Shown: one piece after another, positions 1-6,920 of the stretch
Layout of the letters: every line of letters begins with the position of its first letter
Position numbering within the stretch: the first letter of the stretch is position 1
Assembly: GCA_015486445.1 (NCBI GenBank)
Contig: WFRT01000151.1
Coordinates: 1-22,346 of the forward strand
Length of the DNA: 22,346 bases
Direction: 5' to 3'
From: Pseudomonadota bacterium
Lineage (GTDB): Bacteria; Desulfobacterota; Anaeroferrophillalia; Anaeroferrophillales; Tharpellaceae
Notes under the pieces: generated by a model
What the model saw: only the letters and a program-made list of their open reading frames with translations
Told to the model about the DNA's origin: nothing
The model's database searches: none
Program-made: the position numbers and the translations under genes

Positions 1-35
1 CCCCGGCAGACGCCCCCGGAAAACAAATTAATAGT

Positions 36-64
36 TTGAATTTTCAGGCATTAACTGCTATTAG
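36..64 (+). promoter_or_regulatory. weak promoter-like pair upstream of the helicase gene
   Basis: TTGAAT at 36-41 and TATTAG at 59-64 are separated by exactly 17 bases. Each hexamer matches the sigma-70 consensus at 4 of 6 positions. If used, the transcript would have a leader of about 300 nt that includes the palindromic repeat. The match is modest and could be chance. Confidence 0.22.
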
Positions 65-165
65 AGCCGCCGCGTACAAAGACAAAAAAAATGGTAACTA
101 CTCAGCTAAATTCCCTCTCCCCTCTTTCAGGAGGGGGCGGGGGTGGTTTTTCGGAGCGGTTTCGG

Positions 166-277
166 AAAGATTTCGTTGTTTTTCCCAGCAAGCGGGAGCC
201 CATAAGCATTGCAACTGTCTGAGCGTAGCGAGTTTTGCAATGCGGGCGGAGCGAGCGTAAGGAAAAACAGAAATCTT
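166..277. repeat. nested palindromic intergenic repeat (REP/MITE-like)
   Basis: The outer arms at 167-185 and 261-277 are imperfect inverted copies, AAGATTTC..GTTTTTCC against GGAAAAAC..GAAATCTT. Inside them GCATTGCAA (206-214) faces TTGCAATGC (235-243), a perfect 9-bp inverted pair around a loop holding GAGCGTAGCGAG. The related GGAGCGAGCGTAAGG follows at 248-262. The whole unit could fold into one long hairpin. Together with the C-run/G-run hairpin at 119-136 it looks like a dispersed, non-coding palindromic repeat. No transposase is present, so a non-autonomous element or a REP-type unit are both possible. Confidence 0.6.
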
Positions 278-372
278 AACGCTTAGCGAAGAAAAGCCGC
301 GCCCGACCCCGTATTCGGCTGAACAGTTACAAAAAAATAATCTCAAACAATCACCAACAGGAAAAATTTATC

Positions 373-2070
373 GTGCAGCAACAAGTTTTCAGCGACACCC
401 GATTCAACGAGCTAGAAATCCCCGAAATTGTATTGGAAGGCATCCGTGAGGCAGGTTATGAATTCTGCACCCCGGTCCAGAAAGAGGTCCTGCCCCGGGC
501 CTTAAAGAATGAAGACATCGCGGCCCAGTCCCAGACCGGGACCGGCAAAACCGCCACTTTTCTCATCACCCTTCTGACCCGGCTGGTGGAGTCGGGTAAC
601 AAGAAAAAAGACCGGCGCAACGACGAGGGCAGCTCCCTGCCCCGGGCCCTGATCCTGGCCCCGACCCGCGAACTGGTCGTCCAGATCGGCCAGGAAGCCG
701 AACTCCTGGCCCGGCCGGCCGGCATCCGTTTTCAGACCATCTACGGCGGTGTCGACTACGAAAAACAGCGCCGGGCCCTGGTCAGCGACCGGGCCGACGT
801 CATCGTCGCCACCCCGGGCCGGCTCATCGACTACCTCAAACAAGGCGTCATCTTTCTCAAGGAGATCGAGGTCCTGGTCATCGACGAGGCCGACCGGATG
901 TTCGACATGGGCTTCATCCCCGACGTCCGCTGGCTGCTCCGGCGCTGCCCGCCGGCCGAGAAACGGCAGTCCCTGCTCTTTTCCGCCACCCTGTCGGCCA
1001 AGGTCATGGAACTCGCCTACGAACACCTCAACATCAGCGAAGCGGTCAACATCAATCCCGAGCAGATCACCGTCGACAAGATCAAACAGACCCTCTACCA
1101 TGTCGGCCGGGATGAAAAACTGGCCCTGCTGTTCGGCATCCTCAAACGGGAACAGCCCGAACGCAGCCTGATCTTTACCAACACCAAGCGCATGGCCGAA
1201 CGGCTCGAAGGCTACCTCAAGGCCAACGGCTACGCCGCCGCCTGCCTGACCGGCGACGTGCCGCAGAAAAAACGCCAGGCGACCCTGGAAAAATTCAAGG
1301 AGCATAAACTCCAGTACCTGATCGCCACCGATGTCGCCTCCCGCGGCCTCCACATCGAAGCGGTGACCCATGTCTTCAACTTCGACCTGCCCCAGGACCC
1401 CGAAGACTATGTCCACCGCATCGGCCGCACGGCCCGGATCGGGGCCTCCGGCACGGCCATCGCCTTAGCCGGGGAAGAGGACGCCTTCTATCTCGAACCG
1501 ATCGAAAAACTGATCGGCTACAAAATCCCGATGGAATGGGCCGAGGAAGAGGATTTTGAGCGTGATTTCAAGCGCCCGGCCCGCCGCCAGGAAGGCCGTT
1601 ACGGCGACCGCGAACGCGGTTCTTCCTCCCGTTCCCGCTCCTCCCGCTCCGGCGGCAGCCGCAATGGCGGGCGCGGCCGCGCCGGCGGACAGGACTCCCG
1701 ACGCCGGTCGTCAGAGCGTAAGACCAGCAACCAGGAATCGGGCGGCGGCGCGGCCCCCAGCCGGAAAGACAGCGGCCCGAAGCGGCGCCGGCCCAACCGG
1801 GAGCAGGCTCCGGACCAGGCCGCGGCCAGTCCGGGACAGAGCCGGAAACAACCCGCAAAACCGGAGACCGGAGAAGGCTCGGGGAAAAACTCCCGGCGGC
1901 GCCGACGCCGGCCCCGCCAGTCCGGCAGCCAGACCGCCGCGCCGGCCGCGGCTGCCCCGGCTGCGGCCCCGGAAAAAGCTTCGCCGGCGACCGCCGAAGT
2001 TCCGGCCACCGGCAAAAAGAAAAGCGGTCTGCTGGACAAACTGACCGGTTTCCTGCGCGGCCGGAAATAA
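373..2070 (+). CDS. rhlB: DEAD-box ATP-dependent RNA helicase, RhlB-like
   Basis: Cytoplasmic ATP-dependent RNA-unwinding enzyme; RhlB relatives act in mRNA decay with RNase E and in ribosome assembly. The motifs appear in order: a Q-motif region (TPVQ, residues 33-36), Walker A AQSQTGTGKT (51-60), PTREL (97-101), TPGR (147-150), DEAD (171-174), SAT (204-206), ATDVASRGLHI (318-328) and HRIGRTAR (348-355). The core (1-390) follows E. coli RhlB closely, including RADVIVATPGRLIDY-like and FNFDLPQDPEDYVHRIG-like stretches. From residue 400 a tail of about 165 residues is rich in Arg, Gly, Ser, Pro and Ala and ends in a short basic segment, GLLDKLTGFLRGRK. RhlB itself has a much shorter tail, so RhlE- or DbpA-type naming is possible. 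The start is GTG behind a weak ACAGGAAAAA site. It heads a + strand group that runs towards tyrS. Confidence 0.9.
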   Translation: MQQQVFSDTRFNELEIPEIVLEGIREAGYEFCTPVQKEVLPRALKNEDIAAQSQTGTGKTATFLITLLTRLVESGNKKKDRRNDEGSSLPRALILAPTRELVVQIGQEAELLARPAGIRFQTIYGGVDYEKQRRALVSDRADVIVATPGRLIDYLKQGVIFLKEIEVLVIDEADRMFDMGFIPDVRWLLRRCPPAEKRQSLLFSATLSAKVMELAYEHLNISEAVNINPEQITVDKIKQTLYHVGRDEKLALLFGILKREQPERSLIFTNTKRMAERLEGYLKANGYAAACLTGDVPQKKRQATLEKFKEHKLQYLIATDVASRGLHIEAVTHVFNFDLPQDPEDYVHRIGRTARIGASGTAIALAGEEDAFYLEPIEKLIGYKIPMEWAEEEDFERDFKRPARRQEGRYGDRERGSSSRSRSSRSGGSRNGGRGRAGGQDSRRRSSERKTSNQESGGGAAPSRKDSGPKRRRPNREQAPDQAAASPGQSRKQPAKPETGEGSGKNSRRRRRRPRQSGSQTAAPAAAAPAAAPEKASPATAEVPATGKKKSGLLDKLTGFLRGRK

Positions 2071-2099
2071 AAGCCGGCGGCCGCATCGCAACCTCCACG

Positions 2100-2127
2100 G
2101 CCCGGGAAAAGTAAAACCTTCCCGGGC
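2100..2127 (+). other. 9-bp perfect hairpin between helicase and DUF1820 genes
   Basis: GCCCGGGAA (2100-2108) pairs perfectly with TTCCCGGGC (2119-2127) around a 10-nt loop. No U-run follows at once (TCTCAGGCGGTTTTC comes next), so it is a poor intrinsic terminator. It may be an RNA-stabilising or processing hairpin, or a leaky attenuator within the + strand group. Confidence 0.45.
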
Positions 2128-2145
2128 TCTCAGGCGGTTTTCACG

Positions 2146-2457
2146 ATGAACAGAAAAACCATTTTCCGCATCCGCTTCCAGACCGATGAGCGCCGCTACT
2201 CGCTGCTCGCCCGAAGTGTCCACGACTCGGAATTCTTCGGCTTTGTCGAGATCTCCGGCATCATCTTTAACGATGTCGACCGGCTCATCGTCTCACCGGA
2301 AGAGGAGTCCCTGCGCAAAGAGTTCACCGGGGTCGAAAGCATTGCCGTCCCGCACCAATACATCCGCCGGATCGACCGCCTCCGCGAAGGTCCCGAAACC
2401 GGAGGATCGTATCTCAAGATCGTCGATCAGCCAAACCGAAAACAACCAAAGGAGTAA
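2146..2457 (+). CDS. DUF1820 family protein
   Basis: A small soluble protein of 103 residues that resembles the DUF1820 family (function unknown). Recognisable family features are the N-terminal FRIRFQTDERRYSLLARSV strand pattern, GFVEISGIIF, the VSPEEESLRKEF block and IPH/QYIRRID near residue 75; gammaproteobacterial members have GFVEVEELVFG and VVDPSEERLKNEF at these places. There is no signal peptide, membrane segment or cysteine cluster. It lies 75 nt after the helicase gene, and its last codons hold the AAAGGAG ribosome site of the next gene, so the two are translationally linked. The ATG start follows a weak site. Family call by recalled similarity only. Confidence 0.75.
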   Translation: MNRKTIFRIRFQTDERRYSLLARSVHDSEFFGFVEISGIIFNDVDRLIVSPEEESLRKEFTGVESIAVPHQYIRRIDRLREGPETGGSYLKIVDQPNRKQPKE

Positions 2458-2460
2458 ACC

Positions 2461-2742
2461 ATGCACGAACACCACGACCACGGCCCCTGCAGCAACCACG
2501 GCCATTGCCACAGCTGTTCCGGCCACCAGGAAGCGATGAGTTTCAACGAGAAGCTGAACCTGCTGTTGAACCACTGGATCGAGCACAACGAATCCCACCA
2601 GACCGACTACAAGAAATGGGCGCTCCAGGCGCGCGAAGAGGGCCTGGGCGAAGTCGTGGAAAAGATCCAGGAGGCGATGCGGCTTTTCCAGGAGGGCAAC
2701 CAGCGCCTGCGCCAGGCCCAGCAGATCCTGATGATGGACTAG
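2461..2742 (+). CDS. small His-rich protein, DUF8180-like
   Basis: A 93-residue protein of unknown function. Residues 1-22 form a metal-ligand-rich head (MHEHHDHGPCSNHGHCHSCSGH) with seven His and three Cys, which suggests zinc, nickel or copper binding. Residues about 26-93 are an amphipathic helical region with LLNHWIEHNESHQTDYKKWALQA, typical of a small family (DUF8180, as I recall it) often annotated only as hypothetical or zinc-transporter-like. There is no signal peptide or membrane helix, so it is probably cytoplasmic. Only 3 nt separate it from the preceding stop, and AAAGGAG sits inside the end of that gene, so co-translation is very likely. A metal-binding role is inferred from composition. 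Confidence 0.75.
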   Translation: MHEHHDHGPCSNHGHCHSCSGHQEAMSFNEKLNLLLNHWIEHNESHQTDYKKWALQAREEGLGEVVEKIQEAMRLFQEGNQRLRQAQQILMMD

Positions 2743-2813
2743 GCCGGGCCGTAGCGGCCGGAACCCCCAACCGGGATTTTCCCCTCAACCCCGTTCAGAC
2801 GATTGAATCGACT

Positions 2814-4091
2814 ATGAGCAGCCAGGTATTAAACGAACTCGAGACCCGCGGCCTGATCTACCAGTGCACCGACCACCCCGGGCTGGCCCGCCTGCTGGAG
2901 AGCGGGCCGCAGACCTTTTACATCGGTTTTGACCCGACCGCCGACAGCCTCCACATCGGCAGCCTGATCCCGATCATCGTGATGATGCATTTCCAGCGTG
3001 CGGGCCACCGGCCGATCGCCATCCTGGGCGGCGGCACGGCCATGGTCGGCGACCCCAGCGGCAAGACCGAAATGCGCCAGATGCTGACCCCGGAACAGAT
3101 CGCTGCAAACGGTCGCGGCATCGCTTCCCAACTGGCCCGCTTCCTGGACTTCGGCAGCGGCGGCTGCCGCCTGATCAACAACGCCGACTGGCTGGCGGAA
3201 CTGAAATATGTCGATTTCCTGCGCGAGATCGGCCGCCATTTTTCGGTCAACCGGATGCTGACCGCCGAATCCTACCGCCAGCGCCTCGAAACCGGGCTTT
3301 CATTCATCGAGTTCAATTACATGCTGCTCCAGGCTTACGACTTTCACGTCCTCTGCCGGGATGAAAACTGCCGCCTGCAGATGGGAGGCCAGGACCAGTG
3401 GGGCAATATCGTTGCCGGCATCGACCTGATCCGCCGGACCCAGTCCCGGGAGACCTTCGGTGTCACCTTCCCGTTGCTGACCACTGCGAACGGGGAAAAA
3501 TTCGGCAAAACCGCGGGCGGCGCGGTCTGGCTTTCGGCCGAAAAAACCCCGGTACTCGATTTCTACCAGTTCTGGCGCAACTGTGAAGACCACGACATCG
3601 AAAAACTTTTAAGCTTTTTTACCTTTCTGCCCTTGGACGAGGTCAGGGCCCTGGGACAGCTTCAGGATCGGGACATCAACCGGGCCAAGGAGATTCTCGC
3701 CTACGAGGTCACCGCCCTGGTCCACGGCCACGAGGCGGCGGCGACCGCCTTTAAGACCGCAGTCAGCCGCTTCGGCAGTGCCGACCCCGAACAAAAGATA
3801 CCGACCTCCTCCCGGATTCGCGAGCTCGGCACGGCCGGCGCCGTGGCCATGCCGACCCTTAAGCTGGGAAAAGATGAACTCACCGCCGGGATCAGCCTGG
3901 TCGAGCTTTTTATCCGGGCGGGCCTGGGCAAGTCGAAGGGACAGGTCCGGCGCCTGATTGAACAGGGCGGCGCCTATCTCAACGAAAAAAGGATTGCGGC
4001 CGACCGGCAGCTGGTCGAAGCGGACTTCAAAGACGGCAGGCTGGTGATCAAGTCGGGCAAGAAAAGGTTTTACCAGGTGGTTCTGCGATAA
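2814..4091 (+). CDS. tyrS: tyrosyl-tRNA synthetase
   Basis: Class I aminoacyl-tRNA synthetase that charges tRNA-Tyr in the cytoplasm. The 425 residues match the bacterial family length. The signature sequences are HIGS (47-50, the HIGH motif), the GGQDQWGN tyrosine-binding block (191-198), KFGKT (229-233, the KMSKS-type loop) and a C-terminal S4 RNA-binding domain (about 360-420, with GKSKGQVRRLIEQGG). The reading frame is open far upstream, but ATG at 2814 gives the family N-terminus (MSSQVLNELETRGLI) and the longer version would overlap the preceding gene. No convincing Shine-Dalgarno site precedes it, which is odd for an essential gene; coupling to the upstream genes or a leaderless or A-rich site is possible. 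Confidence 0.96.
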   Translation: MSSQVLNELETRGLIYQCTDHPGLARLLESGPQTFYIGFDPTADSLHIGSLIPIIVMMHFQRAGHRPIAILGGGTAMVGDPSGKTEMRQMLTPEQIAANGRGIASQLARFLDFGSGGCRLINNADWLAELKYVDFLREIGRHFSVNRMLTAESYRQRLETGLSFIEFNYMLLQAYDFHVLCRDENCRLQMGGQDQWGNIVAGIDLIRRTQSRETFGVTFPLLTTANGEKFGKTAGGAVWLSAEKTPVLDFYQFWRNCEDHDIEKLLSFFTFLPLDEVRALGQLQDRDINRAKEILAYEVTALVHGHEAAATAFKTAVSRFGSADPEQKIPTSSRIRELGTAGAVAMPTLKLGKDELTAGISLVELFIRAGLGKSKGQVRRLIEQGGAYLNEKRIAADRQLVEADFKDGRLVIKSGKKRFYQVVLR

Positions 4092-4150
4092 ACCTCCCGG
4101 CACCGTCGGCGCCGCGAGAAAACAACCTCATTCAGCTTACGGAGTGGAAC

Positions 4151-5005
4151 ATGAAAAAAATAATCGCCATCTGCCTCATGCTGGTCTTCTGCAGCAGCCC
4201 GCTTTGGGCCGGGGAGCTGACCGGCACCCTCAAACAGATCAACGAAACCGGCAAAATCAGGATCGGCTTCCGCAAGGCCCAGCCGCCGATCTCCTTCCTC
4301 AACCCCCAGCACCACCCCGACGGCTATTCCCTCGATCTCGGCCGGCGGATTGCCGCCCATATCGCCCAGAAACTCGGGAAGAAGATTGACATCGAATACG
4401 TCCCGGTAACTGCGGCCAACCGTTTCAAGGCCCTGGCCGACAACCGCATCGACCTGCTCTGCGGCGCCACCACCAAGACCCTGACCCGTTCCGAAATCGT
4501 TGATTTCACCCAGCTGAGCTTCGTCACCGGCGCCGGTTTCATGACCCTGCGGGGCACCAGGCTGGCCAATAATTTTACCGGCAAGAAGATCGGGGTCGTC
4601 AAAAAAACGACCACCATCCTGCGTCTGCGGGAAATGCTGCAGAAAACCGGGGCCCAGGCCAAGGTCATCCCGCTCGATTCGTCCGAGGAGGCCATGGACG
4701 AACTGGTACACGGCAAGATCGACGCCTTCACCGCCGACCAGGTGGTGCTGATCGGCCTGATCCTCAATTCACGTCAGCCCCAGAAATTCACCCTGCTGCC
4801 CAATATCTACTCTTTCGAGCCCTTCGCCCTGGCGCTCAGAAGAAACGATGCCGATTTCCGCCTGGCGGCCGACCGGGTACTCTCCGAACTGTACCGCTCC
4901 GGCGAAATCATGAACATCTACAAAAAATGGTTCGGCAAGATCAACGGCGGCGAAGCCCCGAGTCTTTTCCGGGCCATGGTCCAGCTCAACTCGACCCCGG
5001 AATGA
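4151..5005 (+). CDS. periplasmic amino-acid-type substrate-binding protein (PBP2 family)
   Basis: An ABC-transporter-type solute receptor of 284 residues, close to GltI/glutamine-binding proteins in layout. Residues 1-20 are a signal peptide, with cleavage predicted after LWA. LVFC (11-14) is not a good lipobox, so the protein is probably soluble in the periplasm. Family features are GKIRIGFRKAQPPISF, DGYSLDLGRRIAAHIA, DLLCGATTKTLTRSEIVDFT and the C-terminal YRSGEIMNIYKKWFG. Start ATG with a clear GGAG site. No permease or ATPase gene lies nearby, so it is an orphan receptor; it might serve a distant transporter or a sensory system. The ligand cannot be read from sequence; polar amino acids are most likely. 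Confidence 0.85.
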   Translation: MKKIIAICLMLVFCSSPLWAGELTGTLKQINETGKIRIGFRKAQPPISFLNPQHHPDGYSLDLGRRIAAHIAQKLGKKIDIEYVPVTAANRFKALADNRIDLLCGATTKTLTRSEIVDFTQLSFVTGAGFMTLRGTRLANNFTGKKIGVVKKTTTILRLREMLQKTGAQAKVIPLDSSEEAMDELVHGKIDAFTADQVVLIGLILNSRQPQKFTLLPNIYSFEPFALALRRNDADFRLAADRVLSELYRSGEIMNIYKKWFGKINGGEAPSLFRAMVQLNSTPE

Positions 5006-5034
5006 TGGAATAATACCACTTCCCGACCGCTTCC

Positions 5035-5082
5035 AAACAAAAAAAGGCATCGCCTCCGGATTCGGAGGTGATGCCTTTTTTT
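5035..5082. terminator. bidirectional intrinsic terminator
   Basis: An 18-bp stem (5041-5058 with 5063-5080, one G-U pair in the + transcript) closes a 4-nt loop. It is followed by seven T on the + strand and, read the other way, by seven T and then GTTT on the - strand. It sits between the convergent + strand substrate-binding gene and - strand rpsT and should end both transcripts. Confidence 0.93.
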
Positions 5083-5157
5083 GCTTTCCGCAACGGGTTG
5101 CGGAAAGCTCGGGGCGGCCCGGTCAAGCCCTGAAGCCGCCGGCAAAAACTGTTTGCT

Positions 5158-5439
5158 CTATTGCACCGCCGTCGACTGCGACTTCTGCAGGTAGGCCGTG
5201 ATTCTCGAGATCTTGCGGGCGGCGGCACGCTTGTGCAGGACGCCCTTGGTGGCGGCCCGGTCAATCGAAGAAACCGTCTGCCGGTGCACTTTTCCGAGAT
5301 CCTCGCCTTCACTTCCGCCGTCGACGACACTATAGAATTTTTTCAGTACGGTTTTCAACTGCGAACGAACCTGGCGGTTGCGCAGGCGCCGCTTTTCGGT
5401 CTGTCTGATTCTTTTCAGGGCTGATTTATGATTGGCCAA
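5158..5439 (-). CDS. rpsT: 30S ribosomal protein S20
   Basis: Primary 16S rRNA-binding protein of the small subunit. The 93-residue, strongly basic, all-helical protein opens with MANHKSALKRIRQTEKRR, the S20 signature, and ends with the usual KRAAARKISRI helix. The start is TTG, 6 nt after a good GGAGG site; no ATG or GTG gives the family N-terminus. E. coli rpsT also starts with UUG and is autoregulated through poor initiation, so the same control is possible here. It has its own likely promoter in the 159-nt gap behind hisG and ends before the bidirectional terminator. Confidence 0.96.
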   Translation of the reverse strand: MANHKSALKRIRQTEKRRLRNRQVRSQLKTVLKKFYSVVDGGSEGEDLGKVHRQTVSSIDRAATKGVLHKRAAARKISRITAYLQKSQSTAVQ

Positions 5440-5523
5440 GTCTATCCTCCAGAATTGTATATATTCAACTTGTTTGGTCTTTTACATGGCTTCCGGGTTG
5501 CACACATTGCCCGGGGAAGGAAG

Positions 5524-5552
5524 CAGGTACCAGAAAAGCCCCCGACTGTCAA
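5524..5552 (-). promoter_or_regulatory. candidate rpsT promoter
   Basis: On the - strand a perfect TTGACA (5547-5552) is followed after 17 bases by TACCTG (5524-5529), preceded by an extended TG. The -10 is poor, matching only at the first two positions, so strength is uncertain. It is correctly placed between hisG and rpsT, giving a leader of about 75-80 nt ahead of the TTG start. Confidence 0.45.
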
Positions 5553-5598
5553 GTTCTTTATCACGGGCCCCGCCTTCCCTGGGACAGCCGACGGCGGT

Positions 5599-6468
5599 TC
5601 ACTCGATAAACTTGCTCAGCGGAAACTCGATAATCCCCCGGGCCCCGAGTTCCTTGAGCCGGGGAATGATATCCCGGACCACGGACTTGCGCAGGACCAC
5701 GAGCAGATCGGCCCAGTCGTCGTCGAGCAGGCTGGAAATGGTCGGCACCTTGGTCGGCGGCAGCAGTTTGACGGCCTCGTCGAGCCGGGCACGCTCGATG
5801 TTGAACATGATTCCCACCCGGGTGCGGGATTCCAGCGCACTCTGCAGCAGCATGATCAAGCGATCGATCTTGGCCTTCTTCCACTCGTCCTTGACAACCT
5901 CGTGATTGGCAATCAGGACCGTCGTGGTTTCGAGCACGGTATCGATGATCTCGAGATTGTTGGCCCTTAGCGAGGACCCGGTTTCGGTGATCTCGATAAT
6001 CGCGTCGGCCAGGTGCGGAACCTTGACCTCGGTGGCTCCGTAGGAGTACTCGACCTTGGCCGAAACCCCGTTTTCAGCCAGGTATTTCCGGGCCAGGTTA
6101 ACCACCTCGGTGGCAATGGTCCTGCCCTCCAGATCCTTGATTGAAGTAATCCCGCTGCCCTGCTTGGCGGCCAGCACCCAGCGCACCTTGTTAAAAGTCG
6201 CCTTGGCATACTGAAGCTCGGTCAACTCAACCACGTCGGAGCCGTTTTCCACGACCCAGTCGTGGCCCGTGATACCGATATCCAGCACCCCGTTTTCAAC
6301 GTAGCGGGCCATCTCCTGGGCCCGGATCAACATGCACTCGATCTCGGGGTCGTCGATCGCCGGGAAATAGGAACGGGAGCGGGCCGAGATCTTGTAGCCC
6401 GCGTTCTTGAACAGTTCAATCGTCGCATCCTGCAACGAGCCCTTGGGAATACCAATTCTCAGTTTCAT
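5599..6468 (-). CDS. hisG: ATP phosphoribosyltransferase, long form
   Basis: Catalyses the first step of histidine synthesis, joining ATP and PRPP to form phosphoribosyl-ATP. The 289-residue size and the C-terminal domain (about 212-289, GIMFNIERARLDEAVKLLPP, then RDIIPRLKELGARGII) identify the long, histidine-feedback form that does not need HisZ. The catalytic part begins MKLRIGIPKGSL and contains GITGHDWVVENG and the PRPP-binding EITETGSSLRANN loop. I chose ATG at 6468, which has AAGGTG 8 nt upstream and gives the family start; a GTG at 6477 is in frame but lies directly against that site. It follows hisI by 35 nt, in one operon. The remaining his genes are outside the window. Confidence 0.94.
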   Translation of the reverse strand: MKLRIGIPKGSLQDATIELFKNAGYKISARSRSYFPAIDDPEIECMLIRAQEMARYVENGVLDIGITGHDWVVENGSDVVELTELQYAKATFNKVRWVLAAKQGSGITSIKDLEGRTIATEVVNLARKYLAENGVSAKVEYSYGATEVKVPHLADAIIEITETGSSLRANNLEIIDTVLETTTVLIANHEVVKDEWKKAKIDRLIMLLQSALESRTRVGIMFNIERARLDEAVKLLPPTKVPTISSLLDDDWADLLVVLRKSVVRDIIPRLKELGARGIIEFPLSKFIE

Positions 6469-6503
6469 ATCCTGCACACCTTTTTTCTGGGCAGCCCTTC
6501 AGG

Positions 6504-6890
6504 CTACTTCTTACCGTAAACCTTTTCCGGATCGAAAACCTTTTCCGCCTTGATGATCTTTTCCGTACCATCCTCTTCGATCCGGGTGAAAAAACAACTG
6601 TTGTAACCGACATGGCAGGCAGCCCCGCCAATCTGTTCGACCTTGAGAACCACGGCGTCACGGTCGCAGTCAACCAGGATTTCCTTGACCAGCTGGACGT
6701 TGCCGGATTCCTCACCCTTGCGCCAGAGGCGCTGGCGGCTGCGGCTGAAATAGACCGCCCGCCGGGTCTTGACGGTCTCTTCCCAGGCCTCTTGGTTCAT
6801 GAAAGCCAGCATCAGCACTTCTCCGGTCTGCCAGTCCTGGGCAACCGCGGTAATCAGGCCGTCAAGCTTGGTAAAATCTAGGGGGTTCAT
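6504..6890 (-). CDS. hisI: phosphoribosyl-AMP cyclohydrolase
   Basis: Opens the purine ring of phosphoribosyl-AMP, the third step of histidine synthesis; a zinc- and magnesium-dependent cytoplasmic enzyme. The 128 residues correspond to the free-standing enzyme with no HisE pyrophosphatase fused. Motifs seen are GEVLMLAFMN near the start, YFSRSRQRLWRKGEESGN in the middle, and the metal-binding DCDRDAVVLKVEQIGGAACHVGYNSCFF (Asp ligands and Cys). ATG start with AAGGA 6 nt upstream. It lies 30 nt after thiC and 35 nt before hisG, so it is probably read on the same transcript. Confidence 0.95.
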   Translation of the reverse strand: MNPLDFTKLDGLITAVAQDWQTGEVLMLAFMNQEAWEETVKTRRAVYFSRSRQRLWRKGEESGNVQLVKEILVDCDRDAVVLKVEQIGGAACHVGYNSCFFTRIEEDGTEKIIKAEKVFDPEKVYGKK

Positions 6891-6920
6891 AAAAAATCCT
6901 TACTTTGTCAAAAATGTTTT

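Larger units (their letters stand above)
1..372. other. non-coding region upstream of the helicase gene
   Basis: I see no credible gene in this stretch; the short open frames across it on both strands are low-complexity readings of a repeat. It contains a C-run/G-run hairpin (cccctc at 119-124 against gagggg at 131-136), the nested palindromic repeat listed separately, and an A-rich tract (about 331-370) just ahead of the GTG start at 373. The first 35 bases could be the tail of a neighbouring unit outside the window. Confidence 0.7.

Noticed and set aside
36..346. Short open reading frames on both strands in the leading non-coding region
   Set aside because: They read through the palindromic repeat, have no ribosome site and resemble translated intergenic repeats, not proteins.
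502..1416. Long antisense frame of 304 codons inside the helicase gene
   Set aside because: It is a shadow of a GC-rich conserved gene whose own frame carries every DEAD-box motif; no ribosome site or family resemblance.
2505..2813. 103-codon upstream extension of tyrS
   Set aside because: It overlaps the His-rich gene in another frame and does not resemble tyrosyl-tRNA synthetase; the family N-terminus begins at 2814.
5037..5090. The A/T-flanked inverted repeat read as an insertion-sequence end
   Set aside because: The stem plus T-runs on both strands between convergent genes is fully explained as a bidirectional terminator.
5440..5460. TACAAT near the rpsT start as a -10 box
   Set aside because: It would place the transcription start inside the ribosome site, and no -35 is present at the right distance.
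6469..6477. GTG start for hisG three codons upstream
   Set aside because: It sits directly against the AAGGTG site with no spacing, whereas ATG at 6468 has 8-nt spacing and the conserved MKLRIGIPKGSL.
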